Shown: positions 24,244-32,345 of the stretch, in pieces
How the letters are laid out: each line of letters opens with the position of its first letter
Numbering within the stretch: position 1 is the stretch's first letter
NCBI RefSeq assembly: GCF_002197845.1
Contig: NZ_NIDE01000019.1
Location: forward strand, 310,001-374,000
Source of the DNA: Fimbriiglobus ruber
GTDB lineage: Bacteria > Planctomycetota > Planctomycetia > Gemmatales > Gemmataceae
Length of the DNA: 64,000 bases
Reading direction: 5' to 3'
Made by a program: the position numbers and the translations under genes
The notes under the pieces: generated by a model
Told to the model about the DNA's origin: nothing
What the model saw: the letters and a program-made list of their open reading frames with translations, nothing else
Databases searched by the model: none

Positions 24244-25452
24244 ATGGCGACGAACTTCGATCAAGACGCGGTAAAAGCGATGGTGGCCCAAGGCATGTTC
24301 ATCCAAGACATCGCCAGGTCGCTGGGCGTGCCCGTGTGGCGCGTCCGCGCGGTCGTCATCAAGAACAAGTTGAGTTACGCCCACAACATCCGGAGACTTT
24401 CCCCCGAACGGGTCCGAGAGATGGTCGAGCAGGGAATGACCACGCGGGCGATCATGGCGGCAACTGGGTTTTGCCAAGCGTCCGTACTCCGCGCGCGGCG
24501 GCTCGCTAACTGCGTGGCGACCGTGAAAGAAACGGCCGCACACCTCCCCGCTGTCGGTCGGGAACGCACGGAGAGATACAAGCGCATGGTGGCGCGGACG
24601 GCCGAGGCGTTCGGCCTGCCGACAGATCTTCACCTGATCGAAATCAAGATCCTGGTCTGTCTCTCCCACGGTCCCATGCTCATGCGGGAACTTCGTGCAG
24701 AAATCGGAATACGGAGACAGGCGAAGTGCGGCGTGGCCGGCGACCGGGACATGAGAATATCGCCCCTGAAGCGACTCGCCAAGCGAGGCCTGTTGATCCC
24801 CCTCGTCGGCCAACGTATCCCGCGGATCTACCTCCCGACCCTGACGCTTCTGAATCTGTTCGCTTCCCATGTACCCTCTGAGACGCACGCCATGAGTTCC
24901 CCTGAACGGCCGGACCCGCGACCCGTCGTCAGCCTGACATCAGGCGACGAGACATTCGAAACCGTCCATCAACGATCACTCGTCCTGCGGGGGCGTGTCC
25001 TCTCGAAGTTCACGCCGGAGGTGTTCGACCAGATGACGGACGCCCTCATTGAGCGTTGCCGGGACGGGGATTTGAAAGCCATCGGCATGGCGTACAAGCT
25101 CTATGGCCTCGACACTCCCGTCGACCACAGCGACACGACGACTCCGCTCGTGACGGTCGAGATCCATTCCCACCCCGACGAGCAGACAGCTCGACAGGCG
25201 ATCGCGGAATCCGTGGTCACTACACCGGAGTCGGCACCTCGTCCGACGACGCTCCGTGAGCGACGACTCGCCGCGGCGAAAGTCCTCGCCGCGAATAACG
25301 GCAAACCGATGCGGCAAAAGAGAATCGTGGAGAAGGCCGGCATCCTGCATAAGCACGGGGCGGAAGTTCTGGCCTGCGACTTCTTCGAGGAGGGTGAGTC
25401 CGGCTTCCTCCTGACACACAAAGGCCGGGCGTTCGCCATGGCGGAGGGATAA
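24244..25452 (+). CDS. Multi-HTH DNA-binding protein, 402 aa
   Basis: Starts MATNFDQDAVKAMVAQGM. Two successive HTH-like units are visible: MFIQDIARSLGVPVWRVRAV and MTTRAIMAATGFCQASVLRA. A winged-helix-like section follows (MRELRAEIGIRR, then PLKRLAKRGLLIPLVG). The C-terminal third holds KFTPEVFDQMTDALIERCRD and a last small winged-helix segment (RQKRIVEKAGILHKHGAEVL). The composition suggests a phage transcription regulator; the last part could be a fused separate protein. It sits five bases before a sigma-factor gene. Confidence 0.6.
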   Translation: MATNFDQDAVKAMVAQGMFIQDIARSLGVPVWRVRAVVIKNKLSYAHNIRRLSPERVREMVEQGMTTRAIMAATGFCQASVLRARRLANCVATVKETAAHLPAVGRERTERYKRMVARTAEAFGLPTDLHLIEIKILVCLSHGPMLMRELRAEIGIRRQAKCGVAGDRDMRISPLKRLAKRGLLIPLVGQRIPRIYLPTLTLLNLFASHVPSETHAMSSPERPDPRPVVSLTSGDETFETVHQRSLVLRGRVLSKFTPEVFDQMTDALIERCRDGDLKAIGMAYKLYGLDTPVDHSDTTTPLVTVEIHSHPDEQTARQAIAESVVTTPESAPRPTTLRERRLAAAKVLAANNGKPMRQKRIVEKAGILHKHGAEVLACDFFEEGESGFLLTHKGRAFAMAEG

Positions 25453-25456
25453 GCCC

Positions 25457-26080
25457 ATGCCCGGGTGCGAAACTGAACAACCGAAGCGCATCAAGCGACA
25501 CCCCCAGGCACGTCGCAATGAGCAACCCACCGAGACCCAACGGCTCGTGTTGGATTTCGCGCACCGCTACCCGGACCCCGCCGCTTTTCTCGCGAGTTTC
25601 CCCGGGGTGGCCCGCATCGTCTTTGGCTCCCCGGTGTGGCGAAAGCGGGAGGAGGAGGTGAGGGCGGCCGTGATGTTCGGCGTCGCGACAGCGGCCCCGG
25701 GGTTCAACCCGGACAAAGGCGCCTCCTTCGACACCTACGCGGCTTGCTTCATCAAGGGAAGCGTGTTGGATTTGGTCCGCTTTCACGACCGCGACGGGCG
25801 GCAGTTCGCAGAGGGCGACGAAGGCGACGGGTCGGCTACCGTCGAAGCCCGTCCCGAGAGAAACCCGATCGAGTGGGACGATGAAGTCTGGCAACGGGTT
25901 TTGGCTCCCCTGACGCGCACCCAGCGGCGGGTACTGGTCGCCCACCTGTTTGACGAGGCGGGAGTCAAGACGACCGCGGCACGGCTCGGGGTAGATTTCA
26001 TGGAGATCAGACGGGTACTTCGGAAGGCACTGGCAAAGATCAAGGCGGAGTTCCCGGAATTGGCCGAGGAACTGACCTGA
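25457..26080 (+). CDS. Phage-encoded sigma-70-family factor 1
   Basis: A 207-aa protein. FNPDKGASFDTYAACFIKGS is a clear sigma region 2.3-2.4 motif (-10 melting and recognition), and the end (LTRTQRRVLVAHLFDEAGVK, TAARLGVDFMEIRRVLRKAL) is region 4. Regions 2.1-2.2 are reduced. It could redirect host RNA polymerase to phage promoters. A second sigma-like gene lies 0.8 kb downstream. Confidence 0.75.
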   Translation: MPGCETEQPKRIKRHPQARRNEQPTETQRLVLDFAHRYPDPAAFLASFPGVARIVFGSPVWRKREEEVRAAVMFGVATAAPGFNPDKGASFDTYAACFIKGSVLDLVRFHDRDGRQFAEGDEGDGSATVEARPERNPIEWDDEVWQRVLAPLTRTQRRVLVAHLFDEAGVKTTAARLGVDFMEIRRVLRKALAKIKAEFPELAEELT

Positions 26081-26160
26081 CGGACCCGGCCCCGTAGTTC
26101 CCATTTGATTTGCATCTTAGAGGTAGGTTCCCAGCCGCAATGGATTCACGAGGACTGACG

Positions 26161-26592
26161 ATGGCCGCCGGTGACACAACCGTACCACTCGACCTGCTGC
26201 TCGACTTGGTCGCGCCATTCGACCGGACAAACCTCGGCCGTCGGCTGCTCCGGTCCCTCCGGGCACACGGGGCGACGTTCGAACGATGCCCTCGGTGGCG
26301 GCGATCGGGGCAGCCGATCCCGCGAGGTTTCCCGCTGGAAGTCGTCCCCGTCTGCGGGTGGCATGTGGCCTACGGCGTTGGGTTCCCCAACGGACTGCCG
26401 GCTGTGGGGACCGAGGAGCGAAGGATCGCGGACCGGATCATTAGCCTGTGGACAACGGCCCCGAGCTTCCGGAGGGCTGTAACGGAGGCGTTGGACGACG
26501 ATCGCGCCATGGCCGAGGTGATGGCTGACTCGACGGTGCGATTAGCCGAGGAGGAGGAAGTTGCCCATGTGCAGCCCGTTGGATGTGTGTGA
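26161..26592 (+). CDS. Hypothetical phage protein, 143 aa
   Basis: The ATG at 26161 is preceded by GAGG; the in-frame ATG at 26140 is possible. The sequence has a helical start (VPLDLLLDLVAPFDRTNLGR), a Cys/Arg-rich middle and an acidic C-terminal helix. It lies between the two sigma genes. No family recognised. Confidence 0.5.
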   Translation: MAAGDTTVPLDLLLDLVAPFDRTNLGRRLLRSLRAHGATFERCPRWRRSGQPIPRGFPLEVVPVCGWHVAYGVGFPNGLPAVGTEERRIADRIISLWTTAPSFRRAVTEALDDDRAMAEVMADSTVRLAEEEEVAHVQPVGCV

Positions 26593-26636
26593 GTGGCGAA
26601 TCGGTAGTGGCGAAAACCTTTAACGGAGAAAGCTTC

Positions 26637-26837
26637 ATGAAAGTCCAAGAGAACGCTGACGCGGCGGTCGCTTTGGCCGCCCTGGTCGCCTCGACCAGCC
26701 CGACCCCGATTGAGGGGCGGAGCAAGGAGTGGTGGTTTGGTCTTTACGGTGAATGTTTGGAAGCGATCAAGCGTGGCGGACCGTCGGCCAAGGCTGATCA
26801 GAAAACGCTGCATGTCGCTGTCGCGGTCGGGAAATAG
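26637..26837 (+). CDS. Small hypothetical protein, 66 aa
   Basis: Start MKVQENADAAVALAALVAST chosen for a CGGAGA seven bases upstream. The remainder contains SKEWWFGLYGECLEAIKRGG. A 22-base perfect palindrome follows its stop. Function unknown. Confidence 0.5.
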   Translation: MKVQENADAAVALAALVASTSPTPIEGRSKEWWFGLYGECLEAIKRGGPSAKADQKTLHVAVAVGK

Positions 26838-26852
26838 TCCGGCAACATCCAA

Positions 26853-26874
26853 GGCGTGCGGCATGCCGCACGCC
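26853..26874. terminator. Perfect 22-base palindrome, probable terminator hairpin
   Basis: GGCGTGCGGCA is followed directly by its complement TGCCGCACGCC. It lies between the 26637 gene and the second sigma gene. No T run follows, so it may act as an mRNA end or processing site. Confidence 0.5.
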
Positions 26875-26901
26875 TCTCCCACGCACCGAGGACCACCGCC
26901 C

Positions 26902-27498
26902 GTGTTTGACCCGCAGAAAGAACCGACCGACCCCATTCTTCTCGCGGCCAAATACGACCCGTTGGCCCGGAAGATCGCGGGGCGGTTCCACCACCAGATA
27001 CCGGCCGGCGCCGATTACACCGATCTCTTGCAGGAGAGTCGTCTGGCCGTCTACCTATCGGCCGAGCGATTTAAGCCGGAACTCGGGCTGCAGTTTTCCA
27101 CGTTGGCGGTCGCATGTGCGATCCGCCGAATACTCGACTTCTTGCGACGCGAGCGGCGGGGTGGGTTCACCTGGACGGGCGAGCGCAAGGCCGGCCACGT
27201 GCCGCCGAAAGTGTTGGACCAACGGAGCGATGCGGACGGGTTCCCGGCCTTGTTCGACGCGTCTTACGACCCGGAGGACGCCCCGATCGAGTGGAACCAG
27301 GCCGAGTGGCAAGCGGTACTCGGCGGGCTCAAGGAGCGGACGCGGCGAGCCGTGTATTTGAAGTTTAAGGAAGGTCGGACACTCGAAGAAATCGGGGCCG
27401 AACTCCGGATCAGCAAGGAAAGAGTCCGGCAGCTAATCAGCGACGGTTTGGAACGCTTGCGAATGCAAAGGGCGGATTTGATTGAAGAACTGGCCTAA
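26902..27498 (+). CDS. Phage-encoded sigma-70-family factor 2
   Basis: About 198 aa from GTG 26902 (an ATG at 26863 lies inside the palindrome). Region 2 is good: LARKIAGRFHHQIPAGADYT, DLLQESRLAVYLSAERFKPE and LQFSTLAVACAIRRILDFLR. Region 4 is also good: GRTLEEIGAELRISKERVRQ then LISDGLERLR. It is the better sigma match of the two. Having two in one prophage suggests staged control of phage promoters. Confidence 0.82.
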   Translation: MFDPQKEPTDPILLAAKYDPLARKIAGRFHHQIPAGADYTDLLQESRLAVYLSAERFKPELGLQFSTLAVACAIRRILDFLRRERRGGFTWTGERKAGHVPPKVLDQRSDADGFPALFDASYDPEDAPIEWNQAEWQAVLGGLKERTRRAVYLKFKEGRTLEEIGAELRISKERVRQLISDGLERLRMQRADLIEELA

Positions 27499-27519
27499 CA
27501 CCTAACGGGAGGGTTTACG

Positions 27520-28044
27520 GTGGCGTTCGGCGACAAACGGAAGATCAAGAAAACGGACCCGTCGCTCGGCCGGCTCTATCGGCAGGCCATCCGGCTCGGC
27601 TGGTTCTTCGAGGAGAACCACCGGGGAGACGACTGTTCGTTCGGGGCGACGACTCACGAGCGCGGCACCCGCCGGCAAAGCCAGATCATCCGGACGTTCG
27701 CGATGGTCGACGGCGAGCGGCTGTCCGAGCTGGTGGGCTACGGCCAGCTTTACGACATGGTCTACCCCGAACGTCGGATGGCTCGCGGGCGGAAGATCCT
27801 GAAGGAACTCGAAGGGTACGGGGCGCGGTACGAGGTGACGCCCGACGCGACGAGCCACGTGCTGACGTTCAAGGCCCACTGGCCGACGATCGACATCCGG
27901 GCGGACCTGGAAGGCTTCTACGTGATCGACCGGGCCGTCGATCTGTGGCGGAAGTCGGCGTACTACCGGCAACTCGTTGCCGAGGTGATCGTAGAACGCG
28001 GGATCACGCCCGACGACGTGACCGGCCTCGGTATCGAGTTCTAA
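27520..28044 (+). CDS. Hypothetical protein, 174 aa, paralogue of the 23832 gene
   Basis: GTG start, 21 bases after sigma factor 2. The first 95 residues match the 110-aa protein at 23832 (DPSLGRLYRQAIRLGW; ELVGYGQLYDMVYPER). The C-terminal part adds a beta-rich segment and helix (ATSHVLTFKAHWPTIDIRAD). Placement directly before the replication genes suggests a role linked to replication or sigma function; otherwise unknown. Confidence 0.65.
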   Translation: MAFGDKRKIKKTDPSLGRLYRQAIRLGWFFEENHRGDDCSFGATTHERGTRRQSQIIRTFAMVDGERLSELVGYGQLYDMVYPERRMARGRKILKELEGYGARYEVTPDATSHVLTFKAHWPTIDIRADLEGFYVIDRAVDLWRKSAYYRQLVAEVIVERGITPDDVTGLGIEF

Positions 28045-28068
28045 CCCACCCTTTGGCAGTGAGCGGCA

Positions 28069-28686
28069 ATGTCGAAGACGCCCAAACAGCCGAAGGTGAA
28101 GACCGTCAAGGATCTTTACTACGGCGACCAGAACAACAAACCTGCCGTCCCAAAGGTGATTCTGGCCAGCATCCCGGATGGACTGAAAGCGATACCCCAA
28201 TGGATCGGGTGGCGGTTTTATTGGGATCAGAAAGGCCAGCGGTGGGCCAAGGTTCCCCGGAACCCGCGTTTGACGATGGAGAAAAACGCCAAGTCCGACG
28301 ATCCCGAAACGTGGTGGCCGTTCGAATCGACCCTAGCATCGTTCCGGAGCGCCTACCGGAATAGCGGCGAGACGTTCAATCTCGCGGACGGGATCGGGTT
28401 CGTACTCACTAAGAATTCGGGCGTGTTCGGCATCGACATCGACATGTGTCGCGACCCCGTCACCGGCGCGCTTTCGACCCTCGCAAAAGAGATCGTGCGA
28501 GAGTTCGGCGCTTACGCCGAATACAGTCCATCGCCGTTTGGGATTCACATCTACGCGAGAGGTGTGAGGCCGGACGGGTATCGGTGCAAGGAAAAGTTTA
28601 GCGACGGGCAGGACTTGGAAATCTACGACGACGGCAGGTTTTTTACCGTGACCGGGCTGAAAATCCCACCAGAGGCTTTGGCGTGA
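28069..28686 (+). CDS. Primase-polymerase (prim-pol) domain protein
   Basis: A 205-aa archaeo-eukaryotic primase/bifunctional primase-polymerase domain. Motif I is FGIDIDMCRD with D123 and D125; motif II is SPSPFGIHIYARG (S153-H160); motif III is LEIYDDGRFFTVTG. In NrS-1-like phage polymerases this domain is fused to the helicase found in the next gene; here the two are split by a four-base overlap (GTGA). It should synthesise primers at the phage origin. Confidence 0.8.
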   Translation: MSKTPKQPKVKTVKDLYYGDQNNKPAVPKVILASIPDGLKAIPQWIGWRFYWDQKGQRWAKVPRNPRLTMEKNAKSDDPETWWPFESTLASFRSAYRNSGETFNLADGIGFVLTKNSGVFGIDIDMCRDPVTGALSTLAKEIVREFGAYAEYSPSPFGIHIYARGVRPDGYRCKEKFSDGQDLEIYDDGRFFTVTGLKIPPEALA

Positions 28687-30854
28687 GCGACGGACAAAAC
28701 GCGGACCTACCGCCCCAAGATCCGAGTCCGGCCGCGCCTCACGAGCAACTGCCTGCGCCCGCCGAGCAACCTGCCGCCCCTGTCGCCGACGAAGGCGACG
28801 GCCTGGTCGACTGCCAGGCCCAACTCAACGCCCTTCTTGAGAAATACTTCAAGCCGAAGCCGGCGCCAGTGGCCAAACCCTCGACGGCGGTCGCGCCTGA
28901 TACCCGACCTACCCCGCGTAGCGCCGGCATCGGCGGCGTCGTTGACGATGATGAAATTCTGCGGCGAATGCTGGCCAACCAAAATAATGGGGCTGACATC
29001 ACCAGACTGTTTGTTCACGGCGACACGTCGCTTAACGGTGGGGACGACAGCGCGGCGGATCAGGCGTTGTGCAATCACCTCGCGTTCTGGTTCGGGAAAG
29101 ACCCGGCCCGAATGGACGCGATGTTCCGCCGTTCGGGGTTGATGCGCGAGAAGTGGGAGCGGGACGATTACCGGGCGGCGACGATCGGCAAGGCGATCGA
29201 GGGCACGCCGAACGTCTACGACCCGAATTTCGGCCGGCGGGTCGGGATTCGCTTCGGTACCAACCCCGGTCCCGGCCCGGGGGTCACCAGCGGCTTCAGT
29301 CCGCCGCGGTCGTGGGACGACCCGACCCGACTGGCCGAGGATTATCTTTCCGGCCGGTGCGTCCGCGTGGTGATCGACAAGTGTTACCTCTACCGGGTCG
29401 ACTCCGACAAGCCGGAACGCAACGACTGTTGGGAGCCGGTCAGCGACGCCTGGATGCAAAGTGACATGTGGCAGCTCTGCGTCGCGGCCGCACTTCAGGA
29501 GTGGGAGCGGAAAGAAGCCAAGCGGGTCGCGGATAACGAGAAGGCCGCGCAGGATGCCGAGGAGAACGGAGAAGAAGCAAAACAGAAGAAACCGGAAGTC
29601 GTTCCGCCGGTGTTCCCGGCGATGGTCAACAGTGCGCTGCTCGACACGAAATCTCAATCCCGCCTGTTCGACGACACGAAACTCGGCACCTGGATCGACG
29701 GCGACCCCAACGCACCGCACCCCGTCCGCGTGGGCAACGGGTTACTCGACCTCAAGACCAGGGAACTCAAGAAACATTCCCCTGCGTGGTTCTCGACGAC
29801 CAAGATACCGGCGATCTACGACCCGAAGGAACCTTACCCGGTCAAGGTACTCGACCTTCTCAAATACGTGTTCGACGGCGACGACACCCGAATCAGCGTG
29901 TTTCAGGAATGTCTCGGCGCGTGCCTCAGCTCGAAATTGATTTGGAAGCACTTCACAGCATTCGAGGGCGACGGCGACTCCGGCAAGTCGACCCTCCTAA
30001 ATCTGATCCTGCTATTCCTCGGCGAACGGAACTGCTCGACCATCTCGCTCAAAAAACTGACCACTGAGAAGTTCGCGGCGTTCGACATGTACGGTAAGGC
30101 TGCCAACCTCTCGGCTGACGAAGCGTACTTCGAGTCGGCCGACGAAGGCCGGCTCCGAGAGTTGACGGGCGGTGATTGGGTCTATTGGGAAGAGAAATTC
30201 AAATCAGGTTTCAAGGGAAGGAACATCACCAAGATTTTCTTTTCGTGCAACCGAATGCCCAAGTTCTCGGACAAGTCGAACGCCATCTGGAACCGGCTGA
30301 TCCTATTCCCATGCGAGAACGTCATTCCGGCCGACAAGAAAGATCCGATCTACATGACGCCCGAGTTCTGGGAGGGGAGCCAATCGGGGCTGCTGAACTT
30401 CGCCCTGGATGGTCTGGATCGTTACTTGAGCAATCGTCGAATAACCTTTTCACCGAAGATCGTCTTGGCCGGCGAGCGGCACCGGAGCGCGTCCGATTCG
30501 GCTCGGATGTACCTGCAGGATAATTTCGTGGAGAAAGATCACGCTCGGGTGGCGACGCATCTGATCTACGCGGATTACTTGGACTGGCTGGCGGTGAACG
30601 GGTACAAGGGGCAACTGGAAAGCAACATGTTTGGGAAGGAGATCCCCCAGCTATTCAAGAGTGCGAAATCGCAAACCCGGGACGGCGTGCGATGCTGGAT
30701 CGGGATCACGCAGACCACATCGAAGGAAGATTTAGACTTCCGCCGCAATATTCACCCCACCAACAAGGAGCGGGCACGTCAGCGCGAAAACGACTCTCGG
30801 GGACACACATCGTATGGGCAGGCCTACGCTCGGCTCGTGGAAGGCAATAACTAA
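28683..30854 (+). CDS. D5/P4-family SF3 replicative helicase, NrS-1-like
   Basis: A 723-aa protein. Residues about 95-180 resemble the helix-bundle domain of NrS-1-type polymerases (NHLAFWFGKDPARMDAMFRR, MREKWERDDY). A long charged section follows, then the SF3 ATPase: Walker A GDGDSGKST near 428-436, acidic Walker B region SADEAYFESADEG, sensor IFFSCNRMPKFSD, and a C-terminal winged-helix part. It should unwind the origin together with the prim-pol encoded immediately upstream. A strong terminator and then the iteron block follow. Confidence 0.85.
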   Translation: MSDGQNADLPPQDPSPAAPHEQLPAPAEQPAAPVADEGDGLVDCQAQLNALLEKYFKPKPAPVAKPSTAVAPDTRPTPRSAGIGGVVDDDEILRRMLANQNNGADITRLFVHGDTSLNGGDDSAADQALCNHLAFWFGKDPARMDAMFRRSGLMREKWERDDYRAATIGKAIEGTPNVYDPNFGRRVGIRFGTNPGPGPGVTSGFSPPRSWDDPTRLAEDYLSGRCVRVVIDKCYLYRVDSDKPERNDCWEPVSDAWMQSDMWQLCVAAALQEWERKEAKRVADNEKAAQDAEENGEEAKQKKPEVVPPVFPAMVNSALLDTKSQSRLFDDTKLGTWIDGDPNAPHPVRVGNGLLDLKTRELKKHSPAWFSTTKIPAIYDPKEPYPVKVLDLLKYVFDGDDTRISVFQECLGACLSSKLIWKHFTAFEGDGDSGKSTLLNLILLFLGERNCSTISLKKLTTEKFAAFDMYGKAANLSADEAYFESADEGRLRELTGGDWVYWEEKFKSGFKGRNITKIFFSCNRMPKFSDKSNAIWNRLILFPCENVIPADKKDPIYMTPEFWEGSQSGLLNFALDGLDRYLSNRRITFSPKIVLAGERHRSASDSARMYLQDNFVEKDHARVATHLIYADYLDWLAVNGYKGQLESNMFGKEIPQLFKSAKSQTRDGVRCWIGITQTTSKEDLDFRRNIHPTNKERARQRENDSRGHTSYGQAYARLVEGNN

Positions 30855-30882
30855 ACGTCGACCAACAAACTATTTACGCCAA

Positions 30883-30910
30883 GGGAGTCCAGATTATGGA
30901 CTCCCTTTTT
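30883..30910 (+). terminator. Rho-independent terminator after the helicase
   Basis: GGGAGTCC (30883-30890) and GGACTCCC (30898-30905) with a seven-base loop and five T. It ends the early transcript. Confidence 0.9.
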
Positions 30911-31140
30911 CGTTGGCTGGCGGCTCACGATACCTGTCATGTAGGAGCAACGGCTGCAACGGCTAGCAACGGCTCTCATTTTCAGCCGTTGCCCCTACTG
31001 CGACATCCACAACCGGCGTAGCCGCAAGGGGATAGATGTGGTCACGCCATACCAAAACAACGGCACAACGGCTCAAACCCAAAACACGTACACCAGAGGG
31101 GGAACAACCCAGGAGGAAGTCAGGAAGTCCGCCTGGGAGT

Positions 31141-31164
31141 TACCACCGTGGCGCCACGGTGGTA
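31141..31164. repeat. Perfect 24-bp palindrome
   Basis: TACCACCGTGGC followed directly by its complement GCCACGGTGGTA, in the middle of the iteron block. Confidence 0.9.
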
Positions 31165-31287
31165 CTTTTCCCCGTCCAGCCGTTGTTGCCATTGCTTTTT
31201 CGCAATAAGTGTTTGTGAGATCCAGACTTAACTTAGCAACGGCTGAATTTCGAAGCCGTTGTTTGCCGTTGTTCTGCCGTTGCTCGT

Positions 31288-31313
31288 CCCGAAGGGCAAA
31301 TTTGCCCTTCGGG
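31288..31313. repeat. Perfect 26-bp palindrome
   Basis: CCCGAAGGGCAAA and its complement TTTGCCCTTCGGG without spacer, right after two reverse iterons. Confidence 0.9.
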
Positions 31314-31324
31314 GAATTCCCTTA

Positions 31325-31369
31325 CTCAAACCCTTGCACTGTCAACGAATGACAGTGCAAGGGTTTGAG
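31325..31369. repeat. Hairpin with perfect 20-bp arms
   Basis: Arms 31325-31344 (CTCAAACCCTTGCACTGTCA) and 31350-31369 are exact complements with loop ACGAA. No T run follows. It could be an origin hairpin or a boundary of the origin block. Confidence 0.9.
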
Positions 31370-31613
31370 GGTCTCGATGGCAACGGTTGCCACCGCCTGC
31401 CTGATCTTTGAAAGGTGAGTAGGTAAGTGCGCAGGTCGTTCAACCAAGGAATGAATTTGGGTTACACACGATAAGCGTAACCAGGACGCATGGCGTAAAT
31501 TCGACAACCTAAGCACATCCGGTCCAACAGGTTTGCACGCACTCTGCACATGATCTAGGTAACAATACCGCCCGACATCCCTCTTTTGCCGCTCAAACAA
31601 CTTGGAGACCATC

Positions 31614-31799
31614 ATGAGGCTGGTCAAGAACGTCGTCGAATTTTTGAAGAAGGAAGACGGCCCGACCGCGGTCGAGTACGCGGTCATGTTGGCCCTCATC
31701 GTCGTCGTCTGTATCGCGGCCATCACCGCGATTGGGACGAACGCGAACAGCACCTTCTCGCACGTCGGCTCGGCCATCAAGCCCGCCACCGCCAGCTAA
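31614..31799 (+). CDS. Flp-family type IVb pilin
   Basis: A 61-aa prepilin. The short leader MRLVKNVVEFLKKEDG ends in G16, the TadV-type cleavage point, followed by PTAVEY with Glu at +5 and Tyr at +6, then one hydrophobic helix (AVMLALIVVVCIAAITAIG). A GGAG lies before the ATG. Flp pilins form tight-adherence pili and are usually beside tad genes; none are present here. It sits between the origin block and the terminase genes, as phage cargo. I infer host-surface modification or adhesion. Confidence 0.85.
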   Translation: MRLVKNVVEFLKKEDGPTAVEYAVMLALIVVVCIAAITAIGTNANSTFSHVGSAIKPATAS

Positions 31800-31825
31800 C
31801 CTCCGTTCATCTTTGATCGGCTCAA

Positions 31826-31858
31826 CGGTGATAGTAGGTACTGAAGCCACTATCACCG
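31826..31858 (+). terminator. Hairpin after the pilin gene
   Basis: CGGTGATAGT (31826-31835) pairs with ACTATCACCG (31849-31858), 13-base loop. No T run follows, so a weak terminator or mRNA-end hairpin. Confidence 0.5.
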
Positions 31859-32009
31859 ATCATCCTGCGCATCTCCGCAACATGTCCCCTCTCACGCTTC
31901 TGCACATTTTCTCACTTCCTTTGGCATCCGATCTGTAAAAGCAAACCGTACCTGACGTAAACTCTATTACAGTGCCAACTTCACACAGTATTCAGCGGGT
32001 TCCGACCCC

Positions 32010-32345
32010 ATGACAGGCGACACCCACCAGATCCCGCTACCCTGTTCGATCACCACCCCAGGCGACCGCCTGACTGTGGAGTACGCCAGGACCGCCCGGA
32101 AACGAATCGGCACGCTGGTCAATCCGATGGTTGTCGACACCCAGTCCCTGGAAGCCCGCCTCAAGCGAGCGGCCCAAACTGTGGCCGAATTTGGCAAGAG
32201 ACTTCGCCGTGCCCAACCGACCATGCTCCCTGCGACGACCGGGCGGCTCACGATCCGTGGACTCGCGGCCGTCCGCCTGTGTCCGTGGCTACGACAGGGT
32301 CTGGCGAAGCTACCGGGAAAGCGTCCTGTGCGATACCAGGCGTAA
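32010..32345 (+). CDS. Hypothetical small protein, 111 aa (uncertain)
   Basis: The frame MTGDTHQIPLPCSITTPGDR runs on with a helical segment (SLEARLKRAAQTVAEFGKRL). It overlaps the HNH gene in another frame, so only one of the two N-terminal parts may be real. If real, the HNH gene would begin at GTG 32257 inside it. Confidence 0.35.
   Translation: MTGDTHQIPLPCSITTPGDRLTVEYARTARKRIGTLVNPMVVDTQSLEARLKRAAQTVAEFGKRLRRAQPTMLPATTGRLTIRGLAAVRLCPWLRQGLAKLPGKRPVRYQA

Larger units (their letters stand above)
30948..31387. other. Candidate replication origin: iterons and large hairpins
   Basis: CAACGGC(T) or its complement occurs about twelve times: forward at 30948, 30957, 30967, 31058, 31066, 31237 and 31381; reverse at 30984, 31178, 31254, 31265 and 31276. 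The first three are head-to-tail at nine- to ten-base steps. Three large perfect palindromes lie among or after them. No gene is present. The position right after prim-pol and helicase genes fits a phage origin with initiator-binding iterons. Which protein binds the iterons is not known. Confidence 0.65.

Noticed and set aside
28707-29720. Long minus-strand frame of 337 codons
   Set aside because: Antisense shadow of the helicase gene caused by high GC third positions.
30948-31387. CRISPR array
   Set aside because: Repeats are 7-8 bases, in both orientations and irregularly spaced; no cas genes in the window.
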